From the NCBI RefSeq assembly GCF_030161875.1, contig NZ_BSVA01000001.1, positions 2,170,001 through 2,234,000 of the forward strand: a stretch of 64,000 nucleotides of DNA, given 5' to 3'. Every line of letters starts with the position of its first letter. Position 1 is the first letter of the stretch. Source of the stretch: Homoserinibacter gongjuensis (GTDB taxonomy: Bacteria; Actinomycetota; Actinomycetes; Actinomycetales; Microbacteriaceae). Of this stretch, positions 37,353 to 45,981 are shown one piece after another. Under the pieces are notes generated by a model. That model searched no databases and was not told the DNA's origin. It worked only from the letters and a program-made list of their open reading frames with translations. A program made the position numbers and the translations under genes.

Positions 37353-38224
37353 TCAGCGGAACCTGTCGCGCCGCTGCTCGGCCTCGTCGACCGCGTCGCG
37401 GGCCCGCTCGAGCGCCCGCTCGGCGCGGCTGCGTTCCGCCGTGGCGTCGCGCAGCTCGCCGCTCGCGTCGTCGAGTCGTCGGCGCGCGCGGGTGAGCTCC
37501 GCCTCGAGACGTTCCACCTCGTCGGCAAGCTCGGTGCGACTCGTCTCGGCGGCATCGATGCGGCGCTCGACCGCGCGATGGGCGTCCTCGGCCTCGGCGA
37601 GTCGTGCCTGCGCCTCTTCGAGCGCCTCGGCGGCCTCGCGGCGGGCGCGCGCCAACTCGGCATCCGGATCCTTCACGCGACGCAAGCGCGGGCGCGGGGA
37701 GTGGCCGGTGCTCCGTCGTCGACGGCGAGGGCGCCCTCGAGATCGACGGCGTCGAACCCCGACGACTCGAGCGTCCGCACGAGCAGGCCCGAGCGCACCG
37801 CCGACTCGGCCGCCGCATCACCCATGGCGGCCTGCAGGGTCTCGGCCACATCGTCGAGCACGGCGCGGCTCGCGCTCACATCGTGCTCGTCGGCCAACTG
37901 CTGCGCGGCATCCGTCGCCGAGCGGAGGGCATCGCGGCGGGCGTCGGCGAGGCGGGCGAGCGCCTCACGGTCGGCGTTCTCGAGCGCCGCTCGCAGCTCG
38001 CCCCCGAGCTCGACGAGCTCGTCGATGCGCTCGGGTTCCTCGCGCGCGAGTGCGGACACCAGCCACGCCGCGGGCGAGGCGCGCTTGAGGGCGCCGACCT
38101 CGTCGGCGAGCCCCCGATCAGACGATCGCAACTCGGCCCGTCGCGCGTTGCGCGCGGCCGTGAACGCGGCGGGCGGAAGCAGATACAGCTCGCGCGCCTC
38201 CTCGGCCAGGGTGCGACCCGCCAC
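37353..38224 (-). CDS. Coiled-coil protein of unknown function (one apparent frameshift)
   Basis: About 291 residues after repair at 37696-37699 (one added C on the coding strand). The N-terminal half is helical (LAEEARELYLLPPAAFTAAR), and the C-terminal third is a long charged coiled coil of ARREAAEALEEAQARLAEAE type. Only four bases separate it from the NYN gene upstream, so they are probably co-transcribed. No family recognised beyond similarity to actinobacterial hypothetical proteins of this shape. Confidence 0.65.
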
Positions 38225-38228
38225 GGCG

Positions 38229-39152
38229 CTACTTCGTCTTCGGCGCTCGCGGTCGCAGCCAGCGCTGCTGGCCGTCTTCGCGCACCTCGACCTGGCCCGA
38301 GCGTGACTTCACGAACTCGATGAAGCTCTCGAACCCGAGCGACTTCTCGGCGAACTGGGGGTTCAGGCGCTTCATCTGGTTCTTCACCGCGGATGCGGCG
38401 CTCCAGCCGTCGCTGTCTTTCGCCACGAGCCCGAGCGCCTTGATGAGCAGCTTGGAGGCGCCGGGCCCGCCGATCGGCTGGCCCGCGTCGCCGGATGCCG
38501 CCGCCTCGGACGCGCCGGACTTCTTCGACGCGGTTCCCGCATCCGCCTTGGCGACGGTCTCGGTCGGCAGCTCGCTCGCCACCTGCGCCTCGGCCTGCTC
38601 CTCCTCGCGGGCGACCTCGTCGTAGTACTCGAACTCGTCGCAAGCCGAGATCAGGGCCCGGCTCGTGCCGCCCGCCACGCCGATGCCCACGACCACCCGG
38701 CCGAGCCGCTTGCAGCGCTGGGCGAGGGCGATGTAGTCGGAGTCGCCCGCGACGATCACGACGTGCGTGATGTCGGGCAGGCGGAAGAGATCCTCGAGCA
38801 CGTCGACCGAGAGCCGGATGTCGGCGCCGTTCTTGGTGCCCGACACCGGGAACAGCTGGGTCAGGTCGATCGCCCGATCCACGAGCTGCGCGCGGTAGGC
38901 GGCGTTCGCGGGAACCGACCAGTCGGCGTAGGCGCGCGTCACCGCGACGGTGCCGAACGACGACGCGTAGTCGAGCACGGCGCTCACGTCGACCCGCGCG
39001 GCCGCGAGCTTGTCGGCGGTGGCGGGCTTGGCATCCCGCGCCTTGTCTTTGCGCCAGGCGCCGTCGCCATGCAGTTGGTCGTACCGCGAGATGACGATGT
39101 TGTCGAAGTCGATGTAGACCGCGACGCGATCGGTATCCGTGAGCTCAGCCAT
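38229..39152 (-). CDS. NYN-domain (PIN-like) ribonuclease with C-terminal OST-HTH/LOTUS domain
   Basis: 307 residues. NYN nuclease signatures: VAVYIDFDNI (residues 10-19), KNGADIRLSVD and HVVIVAGDSDY with acidic metal-binding positions. The C-terminal region (LLIKALGLVAKDSDGWSAA ... GFESFIEFVKS) matches an OST-HTH/LOTUS RNA-binding module. Such proteins are predicted RNA-processing or RNA-targeting nucleases. Probably in an operon with the coiled-coil gene. Intact. Confidence 0.85.
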   Translation of the reverse strand: MAELTDTDRVAVYIDFDNIVISRYDQLHGDGAWRKDKARDAKPATADKLAAARVDVSAVLDYASSFGTVAVTRAYADWSVPANAAYRAQLVDRAIDLTQLFPVSGTKNGADIRLSVDVLEDLFRLPDITHVVIVAGDSDYIALAQRCKRLGRVVVGIGVAGGTSRALISACDEFEYYDEVAREEEQAEAQVASELPTETVAKADAGTASKKSGASEAAASGDAGQPIGGPGASKLLIKALGLVAKDSDGWSAASAVKNQMKRLNPQFAEKSLGFESFIEFVKSRSGQVEVREDGQQRWLRPRAPKTK

Positions 39153-39276
39153 CCGGCGCCCTCCTCGGGTTCGTGTCGAGCCTACCCGCGCACCCACAGC
39201 GCTCTCGGGGTAGCGCGCCACGAGGTCGGGGGTTCTCCGGATGCCGTGGCAGAGGCCCGCGCGCCATCATGGACGC

Positions 39277-39468
39277 ATGAGCAGCGCATCCGCATCCCTC
39301 ACCCGCCCCCGCCAGGGCCGCGTCATCGCCGGCGTGTGCGCCGGGATCGCACGTCGCTTCGGCTGGGATCTCACCCTGACCCGTGTGCTCACGGTCGTCG
39401 CCGCGTTCTTCGCGGGCTCGGCCGTGCTCATCTACATCGTGCTGTGGATCGTGGTTCCCGAAGAGTGA
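39277..39468 (+). CDS. PspC-domain small membrane protein
   Basis: 63 residues: RPRQGRVIAGVCAGIARRFGWD, then a membrane helix (VVAAFFAGSAVLIYIVLWIVVPEE). This is the PspC domain, which in other bacteria senses envelope stress; here it stands alone. Confidence 0.85.
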   Translation: MSSASASLTRPRQGRVIAGVCAGIARRFGWDLTLTRVLTVVAAFFAGSAVLIYIVLWIVVPEE

Positions 39469-39504
39469 GTCGACACCGTCGGGGCACGCGGATAGCGTCG
39501 AGCC

Positions 39505-39840
39505 ATGGCGGAAACACTGGGTAAGGAACGGCTCACCGAGAAGCTCGCGGCGGGTGTCATCGATCGCGGCGTCAAGCTCGCCGTCGGCGAGAAGCAGACC
39601 GTCGACGGCGTCGAACTCGTGCCGGTCGCGCTCGTGGCCTACGGGTTCGGCGCGGGCGACACCGACGAGTACGGCAGCGGTGGCGGGGGCGGCGGGTCGG
39701 CGATCCCGCTCGGCGCCTACATCGGTGGGCCAGATGGCGTGCGGTTCCGTCCGAATCCGATCGCGCTGCTGGCGGTGTCGATCCCGGTGATCGGCACGCT
39801 CGGCTGGGCGCTCGCGAAGATCGTGCGGGCGGCCCGCTGA
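39505..39840 (+). CDS. GerW (YtfJ)-like family protein
   Basis: 111 residues. LAVGEKQTVDGVELVPVALV, YGFGAGD followed by a glycine stretch, and GPDGVRFRPN match the GerW/YtfJ family known from spore formers and also found in non-sporulating actinobacteria. The C-terminus is a membrane helix (IALLAVSIPVIGTLGWAL). Function in this setting unknown. Confidence 0.65.
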   Translation: MAETLGKERLTEKLAAGVIDRGVKLAVGEKQTVDGVELVPVALVAYGFGAGDTDEYGSGGGGGGSAIPLGAYIGGPDGVRFRPNPIALLAVSIPVIGTLGWALAKIVRAAR

Positions 39841-39905
39841 GCCAGACCTCGCGCACGCGGGTTCAGACGCACGGATGCGGGCCCCACGCACGGTAAGGTG
39901 GCCGC

Positions 39906-40088
39906 ATGAGGGTCGTCGTCTTCGTCATCTCGCTGCTGATCTTCGTGGGCTCGCTCGTGCTCATGGGCTACTCCTTCGAGGTCGGGATCGAGAACGGCCT
40001 CGGTGCGGGCTCGATGTTCCTGGGCGGCATCCTCGGCGTCTCGCTCGCCTTCGCGATCCCGTTCCACCTGCTCGAGCGCTTCGACTGA
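39906..40088 (+). CDS. Small two-helix membrane protein
   Basis: 60 residues, two hydrophobic segments (VVFVISLLIFVGSLVLMGY and MFLGGILGVSLAFAIPFHL). No family recognised. Confidence 0.65.
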   Translation: MRVVVFVISLLIFVGSLVLMGYSFEVGIENGLGAGSMFLGGILGVSLAFAIPFHLLERFD

Positions 40089-40150
40089 ATTTCACGCGCC
40101 GCAGCTGCGCCTCTCGCGGCGCGGTCATCCGCGCCGTCCGCCGCGCCTCA

Positions 40151-40191
40151 GCTGGTTGAGGAGCGCCCGTAGGGCGCGTCTCGAAACCAGC
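40151..40191 (+). repeat. REP-like palindromic repeat, copy 1
   Basis: GCTGGTTGAGGAGCGCCC - GTA - GGGCGCGTCTCGAAACCAGC: nested inverted repeat between convergent genes. Related copies occur at 42088, 48607, 48668, 55158 and 62662. Confidence 0.75.
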
Positions 40192-40198
40192 GTCGTGC

Positions 40199-41433
40199 TC
40201 AGCCACCTCGGGCGGTGCGCCCCTGGCGCCAGGCCGGCAGGTAGCAGAGCGCGCCCAGCGCACTGAAGGCACCGGCCACCGCGAACGCGAGGGATGTCGA
40301 TGTCACCTCGGCGAGCGGCAGCAGCACGAGCAGGGCGAGGCTCGCGACGCCCGCCGCGACGGCCGAGTTGATCGACAGCACGAGTGTGCGGGTGCGCGGC
40401 CCCGACTGTCGATGCAGCAGCGCGCTGTGCATCGGACCGTTCGCCCCGTGGGTCAGATAGGCGAGCCAGAACGCCACGACGAGGCCGAGCACCCCGCCGG
40501 CGAACGCCATCAGCACGACGAAGCCCGCGTTGAGCACGCGTGCGATCATCGCCGTCGTCGCCACCCCGAGCCGGCGACTCGCGAGTCCCGCAAGCGCGGC
40601 CCCCGCCGCGAACAGCGCCCACGCGGCCGCCGCTGCCGGACCGAACAGCGCCCCTGCCGCATCCTCGCCGCCCACCAGCTCGGCGAGCCGCACCGGCGTG
40701 AGGGTCTCGAAGGCGATCATCGCGACCGCCCAGAACACCTCGACGGCCACGAGCATGCGCAGCACGGGCGAGGTGCGCAGCAGTCGCCAGGCGGCCCTCG
40801 CGGCACCCTCGGGTACGTCGTCTGACCGTTCCCGCATCCGGATGCGAGCGGGTTCGCGCACGAGCGTCACCACGAGCACCAGGTGAACGAGTTGCGCCGC
40901 GAGCGCCACGAGGAACGGCAGCACGAGGGCGCTCCAGGCGCCCAGGGGTGCCACCCCACGAGTAGTCCGCCCAGCAGCGCGCCGCCCGCGATGCCCACGC
41001 CGAGCACCGCGCCAGACCGGCTGAGGCCCCGCTCGGGCTGCGCTGTCGGGTCATCGGCGTGCAGGGTGTCGACGAACCACGACTCGAGCGGGCCCGAGTC
41101 GAGCGCGCGGAACACGCCCTGCAGCACGAGCGCCGCCGCGAACCACGCGACCGTCTCGGCGAACACGAAGATCGTGGTGGAGGCGACCGCGATCGCACCC
41201 GCGAGCACCAGCAGCGGTCGACGCCCGATCGTGTCGGCGAGGCCACCGGTGGGCAGTTCGAGCGCGAGCGACACGAAGCCCGCTGTCGCCATGAGGCCAC
41301 CCACCTCGGCGAGCGAGAGGCCGCGCTCGAGCGGAAGCAGCACGGTGAGGCCGAGCACGAGGCCGACGGGGAACCAGCGCGTCGCGGTGAGCAGCACGAA
41401 GCGGCGCTCCGCCTGCTGCCCCGTCAGCGCCAT
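40199..41433 (-). CDS. Major facilitator superfamily transporter (one apparent frameshift)
   Basis: About 412 residues, twelve hydrophobic segments. The MFS loop motif GGLADTIGRRPLL follows the second helix. The frame breaks at 40954-40957 (one added G on the coding strand gives LVGVAPLGAW). The substrate is unknown. Start lies two bases after the stop of the HTH gene upstream (41435), so the regulator and transporter form an operon. Confidence 0.85.
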
Positions 41434-41434
41434 C

Positions 41435-42022
41435 TCACGCCTCCGTCGGCGGGTCGAGCTCGACGGGCGTCGCGACGTAGCCCAGGTGCACCCGGCGCGC
41501 GCCGGGCCGGCCCTCGCCCACGGTGCGGTAGCGCGCGACGAGGGCATCGAGCTCGCTGCCGAAGTCGCGCAGCTGCTCCGGGGTGACCGTGACCACGGCA
41601 TCCGAGATGCCGAGCAGGTCGACCCAGGCGGCCGGCCAGGCGTCGGCGGCGTCGAGCCAGTGCTCGGCGCGTTCGGCGAACTGGCGCACGTAGTTGCGCT
41701 GCAGCCACTCGAGAGCGGTGCGGGTGTCATCGTCGTCGTCGCGAAAGCCCGAGTTGGTCCACGAGTGGTACTGGGTGCTCGCGCGCCAGAGTCGCCGTTT
41801 GCCGACCCCCTCGCCGGTGTCGGTGACGAGCCCCACGGATTCGAGGGCGCGCAGGTGGTAGCTCGTGGCACCCGTGTTGGTCGAGAGGGCGGCGGCGAGT
41901 TCGGTGGCGGTCGCGGGCCCGGCCAGGCGCAACTGCGAGAGCAGGCGCGACCGCAGCGGATGCGCGAGCACGCGCACGGCGCGGTCGTCGAGTTGCATGC
42001 CGGTGTAGGAGGGGTCGCTCAT
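41435..42022 (-). CDS. ArsR-like winged-helix regulator
   Basis: 195 residues. Winged-helix region: VRVLAHPLRSRLLSQLRLAG, ATELAAALSTNTGATSYHLRAL and LVTDTGEG, the HTH_20/ArsR pattern (residues ~17-75); the C-terminal half is a helical domain with no recognised ligand site. It is upstream of the MFS gene and probably controls it. A repeated GTGCAC operator-like sequence lies 28 bases before the start. Confidence 0.85.
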   Translation of the reverse strand: MSDPSYTGMQLDDRAVRVLAHPLRSRLLSQLRLAGPATATELAAALSTNTGATSYHLRALESVGLVTDTGEGVGKRRLWRASTQYHSWTNSGFRDDDDDTRTALEWLQRNYVRQFAERAEHWLDAADAWPAAWVDLLGISDAVVTVTPEQLRDFGSELDALVARYRTVGEGRPGARRVHLGYVATPVELDPPTEA

Positions 42023-42049
42023 GCGGGGAGTCTAGGCGTGCATAGAGAT

Positions 42050-42069
42050 TGTGCACAAGTTCTGTGCAC
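42050..42069. promoter_or_regulatory. Operator-like repeat upstream of ArsR-like gene
   Basis: TGTGCACAAGTTCTGTGCAC: two GTGCAC palindromes 13 bases apart, 28 bases before the start at 42022. A plausible autoregulatory site. Confidence 0.4.
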
Positions 42070-42087
42070 GTACGAGCCGGAGGTCGG

Positions 42088-42129
42088 CGGCTTCGAGACG
42101 CGTCGCTGCGCGCCGCTCCTCAGCCACCT
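42088..42129 (-). repeat. REP-like palindromic repeat, copy 2
   Basis: On the minus strand reads GGTGGCTGAGGAGCGGCG ... CGCGTCTCGAAGCC; same family as 40151, lying between two gene ends/starts. Confidence 0.7.
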
Positions 42130-42137
42130 CCGGAGTG

Positions 42138-42622
42138 CTACGCGAGCACGCGCGACGCGAACGCATCGAGCCGACGCATGAGCCCCGCTCCGCGGTCGGC
42201 GATCACGGCATCCGGATTCGGATCCCACGGGCTGCCGTGCGGCGCCACCCGGATCAGCAGCGAGCATCCGAGGTCGGAGCAGATGTAGGTGCCCACGGTG
42301 TCGCCCGCGTGGCCGGCATCGCCCACGCGCAGTGCGGAGAACAGCCGAACCTGGCCGGCGGGCTGCGCGATCTGGCACAGCGAGCACATCGCCGAGCCGC
42401 CCGCGAGGCGGGACTCGGCGGCCCGCAGCACGAGGCCGACCGGCCGGTCGTCGCGCCAGTACACGAGGTAGCCGCGATGCGCGGTCGATCCGTCGCGCCA
42501 TCCGAGGAACTCACGGTCTTCCCAGAGCACCTCATGCAGGCCTGGCAGGGGATGCGCTCGCGCTCGAGCGAGCCCGCGTTCACGAACGAGTCGCGGATCT
42601 GCTCGGCGGTCAGCGCTTTCAT
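42138..42622 (-). CDS. FBP-domain (EF-G/fusidic-acid-resistance-like zinc) protein (one apparent frameshift)
   Basis: About 162 residues. MKALTAEQIRDSFVNA, the region LPGLHEVLWEDREFLGWRD, MCSLCQ and TYICSDLGCSLLIRV carry the four-cysteine treble-clef zinc site of FBP proteins, which bind EF-G at the ribosome. The frame breaks at 42548-42551; one added C on the coding strand gives RIPLPGLHEV. Typical of actinobacteria. Confidence 0.88.
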
Positions 42623-42680
42623 GTCACGCCAGGCTAGCCCGAGGCGCGGAGGTCGCGCCGAGTGGGCGTGAATGCCTTAG

Positions 42681-43303
42681 TCAGATGCCGCGCACCACCA
42701 TCTCGACGACACCGCGGCCCGCCATCATCCGCACCTCGCGGTCGAGGCCGTGCAGGGGGCCCTCGAGCACGAGCATCGCGAGCCCATGCACCGCCGACCA
42801 GGCCAGCAGTTCGGCACCGGGACGCCGCTCGGCCGGCAGGCATCCGAAACGCACGAGGTCGTCGAGCGCGCCCGAGAGCAGTCCGAACGGGCTCGCGCCG
42901 CCGGGTCCGGCCTTCTCCGCGACGAAGGCGCGGTCCAGGTCACCGGGTACGCCGAACGCCACCCGGAAGAGGCCGGGCTCGTGCCGGGCGAAACGGAGGT
43001 AGCCGATGCCGACTGCGCGCAGGCGTTCCTGCGCGCTCGCCGCGTCGGTCGCGGGGGCACCTCGGTCAGCTCCGCCTCCATGGCGGCGGCGGCCAGGCCC
43101 TGGGCGGCGTCGCTCACGGCGTCGAGCAGCTCGGCACGATCGGCGAAATGGCGGTAGGCCGCGTTGGGGGAGACACCCGCCTGCCGGGTCGCCTCGCGCA
43201 GCACCACCGCATCCGGCCCACCCTCGCGGGCGAGCGCCACGCCGGCCTCGATGAGTGAGCGGCGCAGGTCCCCGTGGCGGTAGGTGGCACGCGCGGTGCT
43301 CAT
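42681..43303 (-). CDS. TetR-family regulator with TetR_C_33-like domain (one apparent frameshift)
   Basis: About 207 residues after one added C at 43053-43057 (VPPATDAASAQ). HTH at residues 8-54 (RRSLIEAGVALAREGG ... VSPNAAYRHFADRAELLDA). The C-terminal part (YLRFARHEPGLFRVAFG, LAWSAVHGLAMLVLEGPL) matches the common TetR_C_33-type sensor. Divergent from the VOC gene; the 17-bp palindrome at 43347 in the shared promoter is its likely operator and recurs upstream of the DUF899 gene. Confidence 0.86.
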
Positions 43304-43346
43304 GCGGTTCCCCCTCGGGCTGGTGCCGTCGGCGCTGACGTGCAAT

Positions 43347-43363
43347 TGTGGACAGTGTACACA
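43347..43363. promoter_or_regulatory. Palindromic operator between TetR and VOC genes (copy 2)
   Basis: TGTGGACA-G-TGTACACA, both arms identical to 5293-5309; only the central base differs. It lies 44 bases before the TetR start and 17 bases before the VOC start. Confidence 0.7.
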
Positions 43364-43379
43364 TGACGGAGGTGCGCTC

Positions 43380-43775
43380 ATGCTCACGACGACACACGCG
43401 TTCAGCGGCTTCACTGTGGAGGATACCGAGGTCGCGCTCGCTTTCTACCGCGACGTGCTCGGCATCGATGCCCGCCTGAACGAGATGGGCATCATCGAGT
43501 TCACGCACGGCGGCACCCACGTGATCGTGTATCCGAAGCCCGGAGGCGAGCCCGCGGGCTACACCGTGCTCAACTTCGTGGTGCCCGACATCGACGCCGC
43601 CGTCGACGAGCTCGAGGCCGCAGGCGTCACGCTCGAGCGCTACCCGGGCATGCACCAGGACGATCGCGGCATCATGCGCGATCGCGCCGCCGGGCGCGGC
43701 CCCGACATCGGGTGGTTCACCGACCCCTCGGGCAACATCTTCTCGATCATCGGGGAGGATTCCCGGCCCGAGTAG
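43380..43775 (+). CDS. VOC-superfamily (glyoxalase-like) protein
   Basis: 131 residues, two beta-alpha-beta-beta-beta modules: FSGFTVEDTEVALAFYRDVLG and LNFVVPDIDAAVDELEAAGV, ending FTDPSGNIFSIIGED. A single-domain VOC protein that would dimerise; E in the second module is a possible metal ligand. Substrate unknown. Controlled through the divergent TetR gene. Confidence 0.9.
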   Translation: MLTTTHAFSGFTVEDTEVALAFYRDVLGIDARLNEMGIIEFTHGGTHVIVYPKPGGEPAGYTVLNFVVPDIDAAVDELEAAGVTLERYPGMHQDDRGIMRDRAAGRGPDIGWFTDPSGNIFSIIGEDSRPE

Positions 43776-43813
43776 CCGCAGGCACCTCACCCGGCGGCGC
43801 GAGAATAGACCCC

Positions 43814-45318
43814 GTGCCTCTCGTCTCCGCGCTCCGCGCCGACCTCGCCGCCGCCCGCTACCGCGTCGACCACCTCGACTCCCTCTGGGGCGCGGCCGCC
43901 GAGGCGGCACTGCAGCGCGGCAACCGCGTGCCGGCCTCACGGGCGCTCGCGGCATCCGACGACCCATCCGCCGTGCTCGCTCGCCTCTTCGTGCTCGGCG
44001 AGACCGCGGATGCCGGCGCGCTCGCCGCCGCACTGCCCACCCTCGGGGTCTCGGGCGCGGTCGAGCTCGGGCTCGTCGAACGGGAGGCCGAACGCGTGCG
44101 CCCCCTGCTCGATCTGCGCCCCTACGCCTTCGTCGACCCGCACGGCGCGGGGAGTGGTGGATCGCCTCCGACCTCGGCGAGCTCGCGACGGGAGCCCCGC
44201 TGCGCGTCGACCACGTGCTCGGCGTCGGCGGCGCCTCGACGACGCTCGCCTCGCTGCAGTTTCCCGACGACGTCGACAGCGTGCTCGACCTGGGAACCGG
44301 GTGCGGCATCCAGGCGCTGCACGCGCGCCGGTTCGCCCGGCGGGTCGTCGCGACCGACATCTCGGAGCGCGCCCTGGGCTTCGCGCGCCTCAACGCCGCG
44401 CTCAACGCGGTCGACGGCATCGAGTTCCGGCTCGGGAGCCTCTACGAACCGGTCGCGGACGAGCGTTTCGACCGCATCGTGTCGAACCCGCCGTTCGTCA
44501 TCACACCGCGCGCACCGGAGGTGCCTGCGTACGAATACCGGGACGGCGGGCTCGTGGGCGACGCGCTCGTGGCGTCCGTCGTCGCGGGGGCGGCCGAGCA
44601 CCTCGTCCCGGGCGGCACGGCGCAGCTGCTCGGCAACTGGGAGTACCGCTGGAATGCCGACGGGCTCGAGCGAGCGGGCGACTGGGCCGCCGATGCCTGT
44701 CTCGACGCCTGGATCATCGAGCGCGACCGGCTCGACCCGGCGCGCTACGCCGAGACCTGGATCCGCGACGGCGGAACCCGCCCGGGCACGCCCGAGTTCG
44801 AGCGGCTGTGCGCCGCCTGGATCGACGACTTCGTGGAGCGTGGCGTGACCGAGGTCGGCTTCGGCTACCTCGTGCTGCGCCGGTCCGCGACGGATGCCGC
44901 GCCCCGGTTGCGGCGCACCGAGCATGCCGACGCTCCGCTCGACGGGGCCGCCGGGCTCGGAGCGCACCTCTCGGGGGCGCTCGCCGCGCGCGACGTCGTC
45001 GCGGCTCTCGACGACGCAGCCCTCCGTGCGACGCGATTGCAGGTCGCGGGCGACGTGACGGAGGAGCGCAGCTACTGGCCGGGCGCCGAAGACCCTTCGG
45101 TCATCGTGCTGCGTCAGGGCGGCGGCCTGCGGCGCGAGCTTCGTGCCGACCCGGCGCTCGCCGCCGTCGTGGGCGCGTGCGACGGTGAGCTGCCGCTCGG
45201 TGTGATCGCGGATGCGGTCGCCGAGCTGCTCGGCGTCGATGCGGCCCGGATGGGGCCTGAGCTGCTCGCCGAGGCTCGCGAACTCGTGATCGACGGCATC
45301 CTCCAGCCTGCCCCCTAG
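43814..45318 (+). CDS. SAM-dependent methyltransferase with DUF7059-like N-terminal domain (one apparent frameshift)
   Basis: About 501 residues from GTG 43814. The N-terminal domain (ALRADLAAARYRVDHLDSLWG) is that of actinobacterial DUF7059-type methyltransferases. The catalytic domain has SAM motif I VLDLGTGCGIQALHA, DISERAL, and the NPPF motif used by enzymes that methylate planar nitrogens (HemK/RsmC-like). A C-terminal domain follows. The frame breaks at 44149-44152; one added G gives GAGEWWIASDLGE. Target (protein, rRNA or DNA) cannot be decided. Confidence 0.85.
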
Positions 45319-45364
45319 GCGGCTACCAGCCGCATCCCAGCCGCCCCCAGACCGGCTCCGTACC

Positions 45365-45981
45365 GTGAGCGACGGAGGCACCATGGGATTCCTGGATCGA
45401 CTGTTCGGCGCTGCTCCGGAGAGCGCGCAACCTGTCCGAGCGGCGGCGCAGCCGATCCGGAGCGCCGACGAGCAGGCTCTCGATCGTTACCGCTACCTTC
45501 TTCGCACCGCACCGCCCGAGACCATCGAGCAGGTGCACGCCGAAGCCTTCGCTCGGCTCACCGATGGTCAGCGCGCGCTCATCTACGAAGAGCTCTCGCG
45601 CGGCGCCGCCACGGGTGAGCGCCCCTGTCGAGCGAGCCCGCGACGCTCGCCCGCGCCGCGACCCGCGCCGAGTTGCGTCGACCCGGCTCGCTCGAAAGCT
45701 CCCTCTCGGGCAGCACGGCAGGCATCACGCCCGGCGGCCCCGGTTTCGGGTCGATGCTCGCGAGCTCGCTGCTCGGCACGGTCGCCGGCTATGTCATCGG
45801 ATCCGCGCTCGTGAGCGCCTTCCTGCCCTGGGATGCCGGCTACGACGCGGCAGCATCGGGTGACGGTGCCGGCGAGGGTGCGGATGCCGTCGACGCGTCC
45901 GCCGCTGACTCCGAGTTCGGTGCCTTCGGCTCGGACTTCGGAGAGTTCGGCGCGGCCGACGTCGGAGACTTCGGTTTCTGA
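45365..45981 (+). CDS. Actinobacterial hypothetical protein with Gly/Ala/Phe-rich acidic tail (one apparent frameshift)
   Basis: About 206 residues from GTG 45365 (ATG 45383 is an alternative). The front (GFLDRLFG, LDRYRYLLRTAPPETIEQVHAEAFARLT) is a helical domain seen in actinobacterial hypothetical proteins; a hydrophobic segment (MLASSLLGTVAGYVIGSALV) follows, and the tail repeats EFGAFGSDFGEFGAADVGDFGF-like acidic/Phe units. The frame breaks at 45622-45625; one added C gives ERPLSSEPATLARA. Its end overlaps the convergent acyltransferase frame by 142 bases. Confidence 0.7.
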
